In this document: positions 55,308-64,000 of the stretch, one piece after another
Numbering within the stretch: position 1 is the first letter of the stretch
How the letters are laid out: each line of letters opens with the position of its first letter
Origin: Eubacteriaceae bacterium
GTDB taxonomy: Bacteria > Bacillota > Clostridia > Peptostreptococcales > Anaerovoracaceae
Direction of reading: 5' to 3'
NCBI GenBank assembly: GCA_902362435.1
Contig: CABIWW010000001.1
Coordinates: 18,429-82,428 of the forward strand
Length of the DNA stretch: 64,000 nucleotides
Notes under the pieces: generated by a model
What the model saw: only the letters and a program-made list of their open reading frames with translations
Databases searched by the model: none
Told to the model about the DNA's origin: nothing
Made by a program: the position numbers and the translations under genes

Positions 55308-56888
55308 TTACTTTTTCAGTGATATCCCCATCTTCTCCGGTCGGAACAGTCTTTCGTCCATTAGCCTGAGGTCTTTCGAAATGACCGGAGTGAAATCCAT
55401 TTTGCCGAGGATATCTTTTTCGAGGTCGGCTCCGGGAGCGATCTCTATAAGGGTCAGCCCTTCAGGCAGGAGTGCGAACACGGCGCGCTCGGTGATGTAT
55501 ATCACGTGCTGTTTCCCCTTGTCCAGCGAGTTTTCGCCGGAGAAGGTGATGTGGTCGACGTGCTCCCTGAACTTGATGTGCGGCCCGTCCTTGACGATAT
55601 TCAGCTTTCCGTCCTCTATGCGCATATCGCTTTTTCCGGCTGTGAATGTACCCATGAAGCATATGTTCTTGGCTCCCTGCGTGATATTGATGAATCCGCC
55701 GGGGCCCGGCACCTTTCCTGCAAATCTCGAAACATTGACGTTGCCGTGCATGTCGATCTCCGCAGATCCGAGGCATGCGTAGTCTATGCCGCCGCCGTCG
55801 TAAAAGTCGAACATATCGGGCTGCTTGAGGATCGCGTCAGGGTTGTATGCCGCGCCTGTCGCGATGCCGGGAGCAGGTACTCCGCCCATCACGCCGGACT
55901 CGATGCTGGCAGAAACCTTTTCGATCAGGCCCTCCTCGTTTAGTATGCTGGAGACATTCATCGGAACGCCGATACCCAGGTTGATGAAAGAGTCTTCCTT
56001 TATTTCGAATACACCCCGCCTGCATATTATCTTTTCGGGACTGAGCGGTATGCTTTTGATTTCCTCGAGCTGTATCTTCTCGTCGCCGCACCACGAATCG
56101 ATCGGATCAGGCAGTCCTTCGATGAAGTGCTGGCCTGTGTTTCCGGGAGAGCCGAGTATCACGTAGTCGACGAGGGTGGATGGCACCGTCACCTGCTGAG
56201 GGTGGATAGTTCCGTGTTCTACGATCTCATCGACCTGTACCATCACGATACCGCCGGAATTCCTGGCTGCGGTGGCCATTTCCAGCTGCTCGAGATGCAT
56301 CGCTTCCTTTTCGAGCGATATGTTGCCCTTTTTATCGGCTTTTGATCCCTTGATGATCGCGATGTCTATGGAAAAGGCAGGGTAGAACAGGCAGTCGGAG
56401 CCGTTGAGCTGTATCAGCTGCACGGGACGCTCGTCGCATGCCTTTGCCGCGTCGTTGATGCAGCCGCCGTCTATGCGAGGGTCGACGAATGTCTTCATGC
56501 CGACTTCTGTGATGATCCCGGGCTTTCCTGATGCGATCGCACGCATCATGTGGGAAAGAACGCCTTGCGGTATCATGAAGCACGGGAAGGCGTCTTCCGT
56601 TATCAGAGGATATATTTTGTTTGCGAGACTCAGGTTGCTGCAGAGAAATCTGCGCATCAGGCCCTTGTGTGCGAAATGATTGATACCGCGGTCTTTGCCG
56701 TCACCGCCGATACCGGCAACGTTCACGACTGAAAGCGATGACGGATGTCCTTCGCGTACGAACCTCGACTCGATCTCTCCCAGTATGTCGTCTGCGAGAC
56801 AGAAACTGATGAATGCATCGATCGCCACGGTCGAACCGTCAGGTATCATAGATGCAGCTTCTTTTGCGTTGATGAATTTTACAGTCAT
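55308..56888 (-). CDS. Acyl-CoA:carboxylate CoA-transferase (propionate CoA-transferase type, fused)
   Basis: Family I CoA-transferase with alpha and beta halves in one 526-residue chain. The oxyanion/GxGG region VNVAGIGGDGKDRGIN (about 55-70) and GKPGIITEVG are in the alpha half; catalytic Glu330 is in SIESGVMGGVPAPG, matching the active Glu of Clostridium propionicum Pct. It moves CoA between short acids and acetate, conserving acyl-CoA energy. Substrate may be propionate, lactate, butyrate or acetoacetate. Follows crotonase by 44 bases in one operon. Confidence 0.9.
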   Translation of the reverse strand: MTVKFINAKEAASMIPDGSTVAIDAFISFCLADDILGEIESRFVREGHPSSLSVVNVAGIGGDGKDRGINHFAHKGLMRRFLCSNLSLANKIYPLITEDAFPCFMIPQGVLSHMMRAIASGKPGIITEVGMKTFVDPRIDGGCINDAAKACDERPVQLIQLNGSDCLFYPAFSIDIAIIKGSKADKKGNISLEKEAMHLEQLEMATAARNSGGIVMVQVDEIVEHGTIHPQQVTVPSTLVDYVILGSPGNTGQHFIEGLPDPIDSWCGDEKIQLEEIKSIPLSPEKIICRRGVFEIKEDSFINLGIGVPMNVSSILNEEGLIEKVSASIESGVMGGVPAPGIATGAAYNPDAILKQPDMFDFYDGGGIDYACLGSAEIDMHGNVNVSRFAGKVPGPGGFINITQGAKNICFMGTFTAGKSDMRIEDGKLNIVKDGPHIKFREHVDHITFSGENSLDKGKQHVIYITERAVFALLPEGLTLIEIAPGADLEKDILGKMDFTPVISKDLRLMDERLFRPEKMGISLKK

Positions 56889-56932
56889 ATCTTACCTTTC
56901 AAGTTTTCAACTATGTTCGGACAGATTTATAT

Positions 56933-57709
56933 CTATCTGTTTTTAAAGTGTATCTCCTTTTTCTTTTCGAGGAAAGCGCCCATGCCGGTCTTCTGGTCTT
57001 CCGTCGCAAAAAGTGCGCTGAAGTTTTCTCTCTCAAAGAGGCAGCCGCTCTGTATGCTCATGTGATCCGACGCGTTGATCGAGCGCTTTGCGGCGCGGAC
57101 AGCCAGCTGTCCGTTTTTTTCTATGTCGTGGCAGAGAGCCAGTGCCTCGTCTGTCAGGCTGCCTTGGGACGTGACGCGGTTCACGAGTCTGAGTTCCTTT
57201 GCTGTCTGCGCATCGATTATCTTCGCTGTGTAGATCATCTCTTTTGCGGCGCCGGTACCTATGAGGCGAGGAAGTCTCTGAGTGCCGCCGGATCCGCATA
57301 TCACACCCAGGCCGGTCTCGGGAAGTCCCATCTTCGCATTTTCACTTGCAAGCCGTATGTCACATGCCATGGCAAGCTCGAGACCTCCGCCCAGTGCATA
57401 GCCGTTTATCGCGGCGATCACAGGTTTGTCCATGTTCTCTATCCTCATGCAAAGGTCGCACGCGAGTGCAGCCCAGGGCATGATGGACATCTCGTCTTTT
57501 TCGTACATTTCAGAGATGTCGGCGCCTGCGATGAAGGATTTTCCCGAACCTGTGATGATGATCGTATAGATATCGGGATCAGATTCAGCCCGGTCAAGCG
57601 TTTCGTTTATCTCTGCGATGAATTTTTCACACAGCGCGTTGAGAGTTTCCTGCCTGTTCAGCGTTATCAGGGCAGTATGCCCGTTTTTTTCGTATATTAT
57701 GCTGCCCAT
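56933..57709 (-). CDS. Enoyl-CoA hydratase (crotonase family)
   Basis: 258 residues. Oxyanion-hole segments AGADISEM (61-68) and ALGGGLELAMACD (105-117), and both catalytic glutamates, Glu111 and Glu131 (GLPETGLG), spaced 20 apart as in rat crotonase. GVICGSGGTQ replaces the usual G-I-P-G-x-GGTQ; this Pro is not catalytic. Likely hydrates crotonyl-CoA, between Hbd and acyl-CoA dehydrogenase. Ribosome site AGGAGG on the minus strand. Other crotonase-fold reactions are possible, though the two Glu favour hydratase. Confidence 0.9.
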   Translation of the reverse strand: MGSIIYEKNGHTALITLNRQETLNALCEKFIAEINETLDRAESDPDIYTIIITGSGKSFIAGADISEMYEKDEMSIMPWAALACDLCMRIENMDKPVIAAINGYALGGGLELAMACDIRLASENAKMGLPETGLGVICGSGGTQRLPRLIGTGAAKEMIYTAKIIDAQTAKELRLVNRVTSQGSLTDEALALCHDIEKNGQLAVRAAKRSINASDHMSIQSGCLFERENFSALFATEDQKTGMGAFLEKKKEIHFKNR

Positions 57710-57766
57710 TTAGCACACCTCCTGAGGTCAGCTCTTTATGTATCCATATTCAAAGTCAGTATTATA

Positions 57767-57775
57767 ATTATAACA
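57767..57775 (-). promoter_or_regulatory. Extended -10 promoter of crotonase-CoA-transferase
   Basis: On the minus strand TG-T-TATAAT, 58 bases before the crotonase start. Confidence 0.5.
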
Positions 57776-57871
57776 TAAACTCTGCGGGAAAAGAAAAGGA
57801 AAGTGCGTCATAAAGAAAACGTGCATCTTTACATAATAAACATATTAGTGCGACGTATTCTTCAATTTATA

Positions 57872-57900
57872 TTGTCATAATCTTTATATAAATGTAAAAT
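57872..57900 (+). promoter_or_regulatory. Promoter of the ABC exporter
   Basis: TTGTCA, 17 bases, TAAAAT, 80 bases before the ATPase gene. Confidence 0.6.
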
Positions 57901-57979
57901 AGTAGGAAAGATCATAGGCGGTCTTTGTGAGCCTAAATACAGTAGTAAGGAGAATGCGGGGCGGTTCAGCCGTGCGGTC

Positions 57980-58687
57980 ATGCGTATGTCATTTGTAAAA
58001 TTTGAAAATGTAGGGAAGATATATAAAACAGGAGATGTCGAGGTCAGAGCACTGCACGATGTCAGCTTTGAGATAGAAAAGGGCGAGATATGTGTAGTCG
58101 TGGGGCAGTCGGGTGCCGGAAAGACGACGCTGCTCAATATACTCGGCGGTATGGATACGCTCAGCGAGGGCAGGGTGACGCTGGACGGGCGGGACATATC
58201 GGCGCTGACGACCAAACAGATGGCAACGTACAGGAGATGGGACATAGGCTTCGTGTTCCAGTTCTACAACCTGATACCTAATCTTACCGCGCTCGAGAAT
58301 GTCGAGATCGCGTCGCAGCTTTCGAAAAAACCGCTCAGCAGCGAGGCGGTGATGAAGGCTGTAGGGCTTGCGGACAGGATGGACAATTTCCCGGCACAGC
58401 TGTCCGGCGGCGAGCAGCAGCGTGTTGCGATCGCCAGAGCACTGGCAAAAAATCCGAAGCTTCTTCTCTGCGACGAGCCTACGGGAGCTCTTGACTATGA
58501 GACGGGAAAGGCGATACTGAAGCTGCTGCAGGATTCCTGCAGGAAAGGAGGCATGACAGTCGTCATAATAACTCACAATTCGGCGCTGACTGCGATGGCA
58601 GACAGAGTCGTGAAGATCAAAAACGGCACGGTGGCGTCTGTGTCGCTAAATGAAAATGCAGTCCCTGTGGAAGAGATAGAGTGGTAG
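57980..58687 (+). CDS. ABC transporter ATP-binding protein (MacB/LolD type)
   Basis: 235-residue ATPase. Walker A GQSGAGKTT (42-50), Q-loop Gln94 (FVFQFYN), signature LSGGEQQR (141-148), Walker B LLLCDEP (161-167). The FVFQFYNLIP and TGALD stretches are typical of the FtsX-linked MacB class, which powers periplasmic or envelope movements rather than import. ATG 57980 or 57986 may be used; neither has a strong ribosome site. The permease follows 13 bases later. Confidence 0.93.
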   Translation: MRMSFVKFENVGKIYKTGDVEVRALHDVSFEIEKGEICVVVGQSGAGKTTLLNILGGMDTLSEGRVTLDGRDISALTTKQMATYRRWDIGFVFQFYNLIPNLTALENVEIASQLSKKPLSSEAVMKAVGLADRMDNFPAQLSGGEQQRVAIARALAKNPKLLLCDEPTGALDYETGKAILKLLQDSCRKGGMTVVIITHNSALTAMADRVVKIKNGTVASVSLNENAVPVEEIEW

Positions 58688-58700
58688 AGGAAAAGGATAT

Positions 58701-61637
58701 ATGTCGGGTAACATTTATGGAAGAAGTATAAGAAGGACTATATTCGGCAGTATGGGAAGATATATAGCCATACTGGCGATAATCGCACTGGGCGTGGGAT
58801 TTTTCGCAGGTATCAAGGATACAAAGGATTCGATGATGCTCACGTGCAATAAATATGTGGATGAGTACAGGCTGTATGATTTCAGGCTGCTGTCGACCTA
58901 TGGATTCACCGATGAGGATGTGGAGGCCATAGCCGGTGCAGACCGAGTGTCGGCAGCGGAAGGATCGGTTACAGCTGACTTTTTTTCAGAGGATCGCAGC
59001 GGGAATTCCATCATACTCAGAGCGCACTCGATCACTGAGAATGTGAACAAGGTGGATCTTCTCGAGGGCAGGATGCCTGAGAAAGCGAACGAATGCGTGG
59101 TAGATGACCATTTCTTTTCGAAAAAAGATATAGGCAGCACGATCAAAGTCAGTGATGAGAACACTCAGGCTGAGAAGGACGCGCTGAAATACAGCGAGTA
59201 TAAGATAACGGGAATAGTGAACTCCCCCTATTATCTGATGAAAGAGGAGCGCGGTACGACGTCGCTCGGCGACGGCAGCATCAGAGCGTTCATATATGCG
59301 CCACTCGACGGATTCACCTCCGAATATTACACGGAGGTGTTTGTCACGTCTGAAAAGCAGGGATTCGTTTTCAGCGATGAGTATTATGCGAATATGAAGA
59401 AGACTGAGCCTGCTGTAAAGAAGGTCGCGCAGGAGCGCATGCAGATCAGATATCAGGAGATCGTCAGCGAGGCAGAGCAGCAGATAGATGATGGACAGAA
59501 AGAGCTGGATGACGGCAAGGCGGAGCTCCAGTCTGAAAAGGATTCTGCATATGCAAAGCTCAGGCAGTCTAAGAACACGCTGGATCAGAAGAGCGCTCAG
59601 CTGAGCTCGGGAAAGCAGCAGCTCGCTGCACAGAAGAGCACTCTCATTTCGCAGAGGGAGCAGGTCGCAGCAGGCATAGCACAGCTGCAGCAGCAGATCG
59701 CAGCAGCAGATCCGGAAACGCCTGAAGAAGTGATCTCCTCGATGAAGACACAGCTGGCACAGCTTCAGGGAAGTCTGGCGCAGATAGATGCAGGTTTGGC
59801 GCAGGTGAGCGAGGAAGAAAAAAAACTCGAGGCAGCACAGCAGCAGCTCGACAATGGTTACAGTCAGTACAGCTCGGGCAGAGCAGAGGCGGACAGTCAG
59901 TTCGCATCTGCAGAAGCAGAGCTTGAAGAAGGGAGTCAGGAGCTCGACAAGGCGAGAGAGGAACTCTCGGGACTCGAGGAACCTGAGCTTTATATACAGG
60001 ACAGGGAAGACAATATCGGTTTCGGCTCGTTTGAAAGCAATGCCGACATAGTAGACAGCGTGGCAAAGATATTTCCTGTGTTTTTCTTCCTGATAGCGGC
60101 GCTGGTGTGCTCTACGACGATGACCAGGATGATCGATGAGGAAAGGACGCAGATAGGCGCGCTCAGTGCGCTGGGATACACGTCGGGCAGGATCATGTTC
60201 AAGTATATGATCTATTCAGGCTCGGCGGCGGTGATAGGATGCACTGCAGGATTCCTTGCGGGTTCGAAATACTTCCCGTATTTCATATGGATCGCATACG
60301 GAATGATGTTCGGATTCGCACCGCTCGAGTTCTATTTCAACTGGAAACTGGCACTGATATCGCTGCTCGTCTCGCTACTCTGCTCGACAGGTACGACGTA
60401 TCTCGCATGCAGAGGTCAGCTGGCTCACATGCCGGCTGAGATACTGAGACCAAAAGCGCCGAAATCAGGAAAGCGCATACTGCTGGAGCGTGCAGGGTTT
60501 ATATGGAAGCGTCTCAGCTTCCTGCACAAGGTGACGGCAAGGAACATATTCAGATACAAAAAGAGGATGATAATGATGATCCTCGGCATCGGCGGATGCA
60601 CATCTCTGGTGCTGGCAGGGTTCGGTATAAACGACTCTATAGCCGGTATAGCGGATCATCAGTTCTCGCAGATAGAAAAATATCATATCACGGTGGCGTT
60701 CGATTCTCCGGGCTATGATAACAAGACCGGTTTCGAGAGTGAATATTCCGATTCGCTGGCAAGCACCGCTATGCTGCAGCAGACTTCTACAGATGTAAAG
60801 AACGGCAAAGTCACGAAATCGTGCAGTCTGATGGTAACGGACGACAGTGATATCATGAAGGCTGTGGATTTCAGGGAAGATGGAAAGAAGCTGAAGTACC
60901 CCGGCAGGGGTGAGGCGATGATAAACAACAAGCTTGCCGATATGCTGGGAGTCGGAGACGGTGATACGATACAGCTGAATTATGATGATACGCATACTGT
61001 AAAGCTCAGGGTTTCAGGCATCTACAGGAACTATGTTTCTAATTATGTCTATATCAGCAGTGAAACCTATGAGGAAGAGATGGGAAGGAGATACGAGCCT
61101 TCCATGATGTTCGTGACGCTCAGGGACGGAGAAGACATACAGAAGACTGCAGAGAGCATAAACAGCTTTGACGGAGTCATCGGGATATCCGTGAACGAAG
61201 ATGTAAAGGCGAGAGTCGACGATATGATGGTCAGTCTGAACTATATAATAATACTGGTCATCGGATGTGCCGGCGCGCTGGCATTCATCGTGCTGTTCAA
61301 TCTCGGAAATATCAATATCACGGAAAGAGAGCGCGAGATAGCTACTATTGAGGTGCTCGGATTTTATCCGCGCGAGATGGGGTCGTATGTGTTCAGAGAG
61401 AATTTCATACTTGTACTTCTGGGGATAATCATGGGACTGCCGACCGGATTCGTGCTGCACAGCTTCATCATGAGCCGCATAGTAGTCGACGCCGTATCGT
61501 TCAATCAGGTGATCGAGCCGATCAGCGTCCTGTGGACCGTGCTGGTAGTACTGGGATTCTCGATAATAGTGGATCTGATCCTGAGGAGAAAGCTGAGACG
61601 CATAAACATGGCAGAATCACTGAAATCAGTGGAGTAA
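58701..61637 (+). CDS. FtsX-family permease with long extracellular coiled coil
   Basis: 978 residues: one span near 17-38, an outer domain, a Gln/Ala/Glu-rich coiled coil (about 251-427; DDGQKELDDGKAELQ, AQLQGSLAQIDAGLAQV), three spans (about 455-580), a second outer domain, and three C-terminal spans (about 850-970) with the ERERE IATIEVLGFYPREM FtsX coupling motif. It therefore has two FtsX cores in one chain, fitting a MacB-type transporter with its own ATPase next door. Role may be peptide or lipid handling, or toxin resistance; nothing adjacent decides. Ribosome site GAGGAAAAGGA. Confidence 0.9.
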   Translation: MSGNIYGRSIRRTIFGSMGRYIAILAIIALGVGFFAGIKDTKDSMMLTCNKYVDEYRLYDFRLLSTYGFTDEDVEAIAGADRVSAAEGSVTADFFSEDRSGNSIILRAHSITENVNKVDLLEGRMPEKANECVVDDHFFSKKDIGSTIKVSDENTQAEKDALKYSEYKITGIVNSPYYLMKEERGTTSLGDGSIRAFIYAPLDGFTSEYYTEVFVTSEKQGFVFSDEYYANMKKTEPAVKKVAQERMQIRYQEIVSEAEQQIDDGQKELDDGKAELQSEKDSAYAKLRQSKNTLDQKSAQLSSGKQQLAAQKSTLISQREQVAAGIAQLQQQIAAADPETPEEVISSMKTQLAQLQGSLAQIDAGLAQVSEEEKKLEAAQQQLDNGYSQYSSGRAEADSQFASAEAELEEGSQELDKAREELSGLEEPELYIQDREDNIGFGSFESNADIVDSVAKIFPVFFFLIAALVCSTTMTRMIDEERTQIGALSALGYTSGRIMFKYMIYSGSAAVIGCTAGFLAGSKYFPYFIWIAYGMMFGFAPLEFYFNWKLALISLLVSLLCSTGTTYLACRGQLAHMPAEILRPKAPKSGKRILLERAGFIWKRLSFLHKVTARNIFRYKKRMIMMILGIGGCTSLVLAGFGINDSIAGIADHQFSQIEKYHITVAFDSPGYDNKTGFESEYSDSLASTAMLQQTSTDVKNGKVTKSCSLMVTDDSDIMKAVDFREDGKKLKYPGRGEAMINNKLADMLGVGDGDTIQLNYDDTHTVKLRVSGIYRNYVSNYVYISSETYEEEMGRRYEPSMMFVTLRDGEDIQKTAESINSFDGVIGISVNEDVKARVDDMMVSLNYIIILVIGCAGALAFIVLFNLGNINITEREREIATIEVLGFYPREMGSYVFRENFILVLLGIIMGLPTGFVLHSFIMSRIVVDAVSFNQVIEPISVLWTVLVVLGFSIIVDLILRRKLRRINMAESLKSVE

Positions 61638-61713
61638 CGAAAATGTACATCATTGTGTGCCACAGATCATGAGACAACGATTATATTTATAGCTGGATAT
61701 GATGGAGGAAAAT

Positions 61714-62427
61714 ATGGACAACGTTCTTTTGCTTAAGGAAAAGACTGCATTCAGGAATAAAGATTTTGATGAAAACGGCAATGTCAGAGCTTCTGCGCTG
61801 CTGCGGCATTTTGAGCAGATCGCGACCGATCATGCGGAGCTGATGGGGATCGGGCATGATGACCTGATGAAGAAAAACCGGATATGGGTACTTTCAAAGC
61901 TCAGATTCAGGATGCATGGAAAGATCAGGGCAGGGGAGCTCTACGACATAGCGACATATCCATCCATGGGCAGGGGCGCGGCATACCCCAGAGGATACTA
62001 TATCTGCGACGAAGATGAAAACCTGATCGTATCCGCCATGAGCCAGTGGTGCATAGTGGATTTTGAAACGAGGAAGCTCGTGAGGTCAGCACTGGAATTT
62101 TCCGGGGAATATATAGATATCCCTGCATTTGAGGAGAAGATAGAGAAGATAAAGTACAGCGATCCGCAGGCGGCAGGAGCTCATACCGTTACCGAGGAAG
62201 ATCTCGATATAAACTGCCACGTGAACAACTGCAGATATGCGGACATGACGAGCGAGATACTGGATCGCAATGATTTTCAGAGCTTCACGATAAATTTTCT
62301 GAAGGAGACTGTAGTTGGAGACAGGATCGATATGTTTATGGAAAGGGCAGAAGACGGCAGCGATATTGTCGTCGGCATGCTTGAAGATGAGTCTGTGGTG
62401 TTCCAGGCGAAGGTGACGTATTTATAG
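61714..62427 (+). CDS. Acyl-ACP thioesterase (Fat family)
   Basis: 237-residue double hot-dog protein that releases fatty acids from acyl carrier protein. First hot dog: EKTAFRNKDFDENGNVRASALL and YPRGYYICDEDENLI; second: TVTEEDLDINCHVNNCRYADM, which holds the catalytic Asn-His region (DINCHVNN). Start chosen at 61714, five bases after GGAGG; the ATG at 61699 lacks a ribosome site. Monocistronic, followed by a terminator. Confidence 0.88.
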   Translation: MDNVLLLKEKTAFRNKDFDENGNVRASALLRHFEQIATDHAELMGIGHDDLMKKNRIWVLSKLRFRMHGKIRAGELYDIATYPSMGRGAAYPRGYYICDEDENLIVSAMSQWCIVDFETRKLVRSALEFSGEYIDIPAFEEKIEKIKYSDPQAAGAHTVTEEDLDINCHVNNCRYADMTSEILDRNDFQSFTINFLKETVVGDRIDMFMERAEDGSDIVVGMLEDESVVFQAKVTYL

Positions 62428-62491
62428 GAGCGATCAGCGTTTATGATCACGTTCCGTCGTTAAAGATAATAATTAAATTTATTAAAGATGT

Positions 62492-62530
62492 CCCGTGTCG
62501 AATAGCATTTAGCGTTCGGTGCGGGTTTTT
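62492..62530 (+). terminator. Terminator of the thioesterase gene
   Basis: 11-bp fully paired stem with three G-U pairs (CCCGTGTCGAA with TTCGGTGCGGG), then TTTTT. Confidence 0.8.
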
Positions 62531-62559
62531 CTTTGTGCAGCGATATTTTCTGCATAATA

Positions 62560-62590
62560 AAAAGAACGGCATCACAGATACCGTTCTTTT
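62560..62590 (-). terminator. Terminator of glutamate dehydrogenase
   Basis: 10-bp perfect stem AAAAGAACGG/CCGTTCTTTT; on the minus strand followed by TTTATTATG. Confidence 0.85.
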
Positions 62591-62651
62591 CTATTTATAT
62601 GTAATTATAAACTACATAATTAAAAAGTGTGAGACATTTAAATGCTATGGT

Positions 62652-64000
62652 TTATACTAAACCCTGTTCCATCATTGCCTGAGCAACTCTTTCGAAACCA
62701 GCGATGTTAGCACCCTGTACCAGAGCGTTCTTGTTGTCATAGTACTTTTCTCCAGCGTTAGCACAAGCGTTGAAGATGTTTCTCATGATCTGGTGAAGCT
62801 GTGCATAAACGTCTTCGTGCTGGAATACAGTGTGTCCTGCGTTCTGTCCCATTTCGATGCATGAGCAAGCAACACCGCCAGCGTTAGCAGCCTTAGCAGG
62901 TCCAACAGCTGTCATGTTGTCCATCAGGTAAACGAGAGCGTCGTTTGTTGTAGGCATGTTAGCACCTTCGCAGTAGAACTTGCAGCCTGATTCAACGATG
63001 TTCTTAGCGTCTTCCATGTGTACATCATTCTGCATAGCGCAAGGGATGAAGAGGTCAACCTTAACGTCGAAGTCTTTGCAAACTCCCCAAGGCTTCTTGC
63101 CAGCAACGAATGTAGCTTCTGGGAACTTCTCAGCGTAAGGAGCGCAGATGTTCTTTCCTGATGATCTGAGGTCGAGCAGGAATGCGATCTTTTCGTCAGT
63201 GCTGATTCCTTCTGGGTCGTAGATGTATCCGTCCGGACCTGAGATAGTTACGCACTTAGCTCCGAGCTGCTGCAGCTTCCAAGCTGAACCCCAAGCTACG
63301 TTACCGAATCCTGAGATAGCAACTACTTTGTCTTTCATTTCTTCGCCGTTAGCCTTCAGCATTTCTTCAGCATACCATACGATACCGAATCCAGTTGCTT
63401 CTGATCTTCCGAGAAGTCCGCCGTAAGGGATTCCTTTACCAGTGAGAACGCCTTCGTATCTGTCAACGATTCTCTTGTACTGTCCGAAGAGGTAACCGAT
63501 TTCTCTTCCGCCTACACCGAGGTCTCCAGCAGGAACGTCAGTGTTAGGTCCGATGTGTCTGTATAATTCAGTCATGAATGCCTGGCAGAATCTCATTACT
63601 TCTGCATCTGACTTACCGTTAGGATCGAAGTCTGAACCACCCTTACCGCCGCCGATAGGCAGACCAGTTAAGCTGTTCTTGAAGATCTGTTCAAATCCTA
63701 AGAACTTGATGATTCCAGGATATACGTTTGGAGCAAATCTCAAACCACCTTTGTAAGGTCCGATAGCACTGTTGAACTGATATCTGTAGCCTTTGTTAAC
63801 CTGCACTTTACCTGCATCGTCAACCCATACTACTCTGAAAGTAACTCCTCTTTCAGGTTCAGTCAGTCTTTCGAGAAGAGCAGCTTCTTCATACTCAGGA
63901 TGCTGTTCAATAACCGGCTTTAATGAAATAAGTACTTCTTCTACTGTCTGGTGAAACTCTAATTCGCCAGGATTCTTCTGCTTACAAAGCTCAATACATC
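62652..64000 (-). CDS. gdhA: Glutamate dehydrogenase, GdhA type (5' end outside window)
   Basis: Interconverts glutamate and 2-oxoglutarate plus ammonia with NAD(P)H. The open frame runs to the right edge, so about 449 residues are visible and only some ten N-terminal ones are missing; an internal GTG at 63806 is not the start. It aligns by eye with E. coli GdhA throughout: LLERLTEPERG, FRVVWVDD, IGPYKGGLRF, GGGKGGSDFDP with catalytic Lys, GEATGFG-like RSEATGFGIVW, SGFGNVAWG nucleotide fold, CEGANMPTT, KAANAGGVACS and VQGANIAGF. NADP use is inferred from the hexameric class I similarity. Codon use is that of a highly expressed gene. Confidence 0.95.
   Translation of the reverse strand, partial: CIELCKQKNPGELEFHQTVEEVLISLKPVIEQHPEYEEAALLERLTEPERGVTFRVVWVDDAGKVQVNKGYRYQFNSAIGPYKGGLRFAPNVYPGIIKFLGFEQIFKNSLTGLPIGGGKGGSDFDPNGKSDAEVMRFCQAFMTELYRHIGPNTDVPAGDLGVGGREIGYLFGQYKRIVDRYEGVLTGKGIPYGGLLGRSEATGFGIVWYAEEMLKANGEEMKDKVVAISGFGNVAWGSAWKLQQLGAKCVTISGPDGYIYDPEGISTDEKIAFLLDLRSSGKNICAPYAEKFPEATFVAGKKPWGVCKDFDVKVDLFIPCAMQNDVHMEDAKNIVESGCKFYCEGANMPTTNDALVYLMDNMTAVGPAKAANAGGVACSCIEMGQNAGHTVFQHEDVYAQLHQIMRNIFNACANAGEKYYDNKNALVQGANIAGFERVAQAMMEQGLV

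Noticed and set aside
62652..63806. Reading glutamate dehydrogenase as a 384-residue protein starting at 63806
   Set aside because: The frame continues without a stop to the window edge and the upstream 64 residues match the GdhA N-terminus, so the GTG at 63806 is internal.

Overview
The window looks like chromosome from a spore-forming, strictly anaerobic member of the Clostridia (Bacillota) with moderate G+C. The support is direct: spore genes (spmA, spmB, spoIID, spoVAC-spoVAD-spoVAE, an AbrB/SpoVT-type regulator), anaerobe-type enzymes (rubrerythrin, FeoAB, an acyl-CoA dehydrogenase with EtfBA, crotonase, 3-hydroxyacyl-CoA dehydrogenase, fused CoA-transferase, NADP-type glutamate dehydrogenase, NuoE/NuoF-type flavin and Fe-S subunits) and Gram-positive housekeeping genes (class III Fbp, RicT, ComEC, VanR/VanS-like two-component system). 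An amino-acid or acid fermenter of the Anaerovoracaceae/Eubacteriales type is my guess, not something the sequence proves. I see no prophage, insertion sequence, CRISPR array or replication origin.

Layout. 1-3450: end of an rRNA operon (tRNA-Ala in the 16S-23S spacer, 23S, 5S, terminator). 3.6-4.6 kb: hbd, convergent with the rRNA operon. 4.9-8.4 kb: two-component system, then a small membrane protein with an XRE regulator. 8.6-12.4 kb: housekeeping operon (basic membrane protein, tmk, holB, ricT, trmN6-like). 12.5-14.4 kb: spmAB (minus), a DUF948-like protein and an AbrB-like regulator. 14.6-19.4 kb: murA, rubrerythrin and an iron-uptake locus (feoA, feoB, Cys-rich protein) with repeated GTTAG elements. 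19.5-25.1 kb: spoIID, a flavodoxin-fold oxidoreductase, two-subunit fumarase, metY and metA. 25.3-33.6 kb: a catabolic block (LuxR-type regulator, DUF3311-like small protein plus sodium:solute symporter, YtcJ-like amidohydrolase, HyuA, HyuB). 34-39.3 kb: fbp, then acd-etfB-etfA. 39.5-42.4 kb: maf and spoVACDE. 42.5-49.1 kb: class A PBP, comEC, holA. 49.3-55.1 kb: three-gene flavin/Fe-S complex whose largest subunit fuses GltD-like and NuoG/formate-dehydrogenase-like modules. 55.3-57.7 kb: crotonase and CoA-transferase. 58-61.6 kb: MacB-type ABC exporter. 61.7-64 kb: acyl-ACP thioesterase and a glutamate dehydrogenase cut by the window edge.

How it fits together. Hbd, crotonase, acyl-CoA dehydrogenase/EtfBA and CoA-transferase supply most steps of a butyrate-type or short-chain acyl-CoA fermentation, but they sit in three separate loci and no thiolase is present. 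The 49-55 kb complex probably balances NAD(H), NADP(H) and ferredoxin; glutamate dehydrogenase and fumarase feed the same redox pools. MetA carries Glu111, which predicts acetyl-CoA use and matches the adjacent O-acetylhomoserine sulfhydrylase. The strongest candidates for undescribed biology are the 25-33.6 kb HyuAB/amidohydrolase/symporter block, whose substrate is unknown, and the fused 1169-residue redox subunit, which keeps a formate-dehydrogenase-like fold but seems to have lost the catalytic Cys/Sec.
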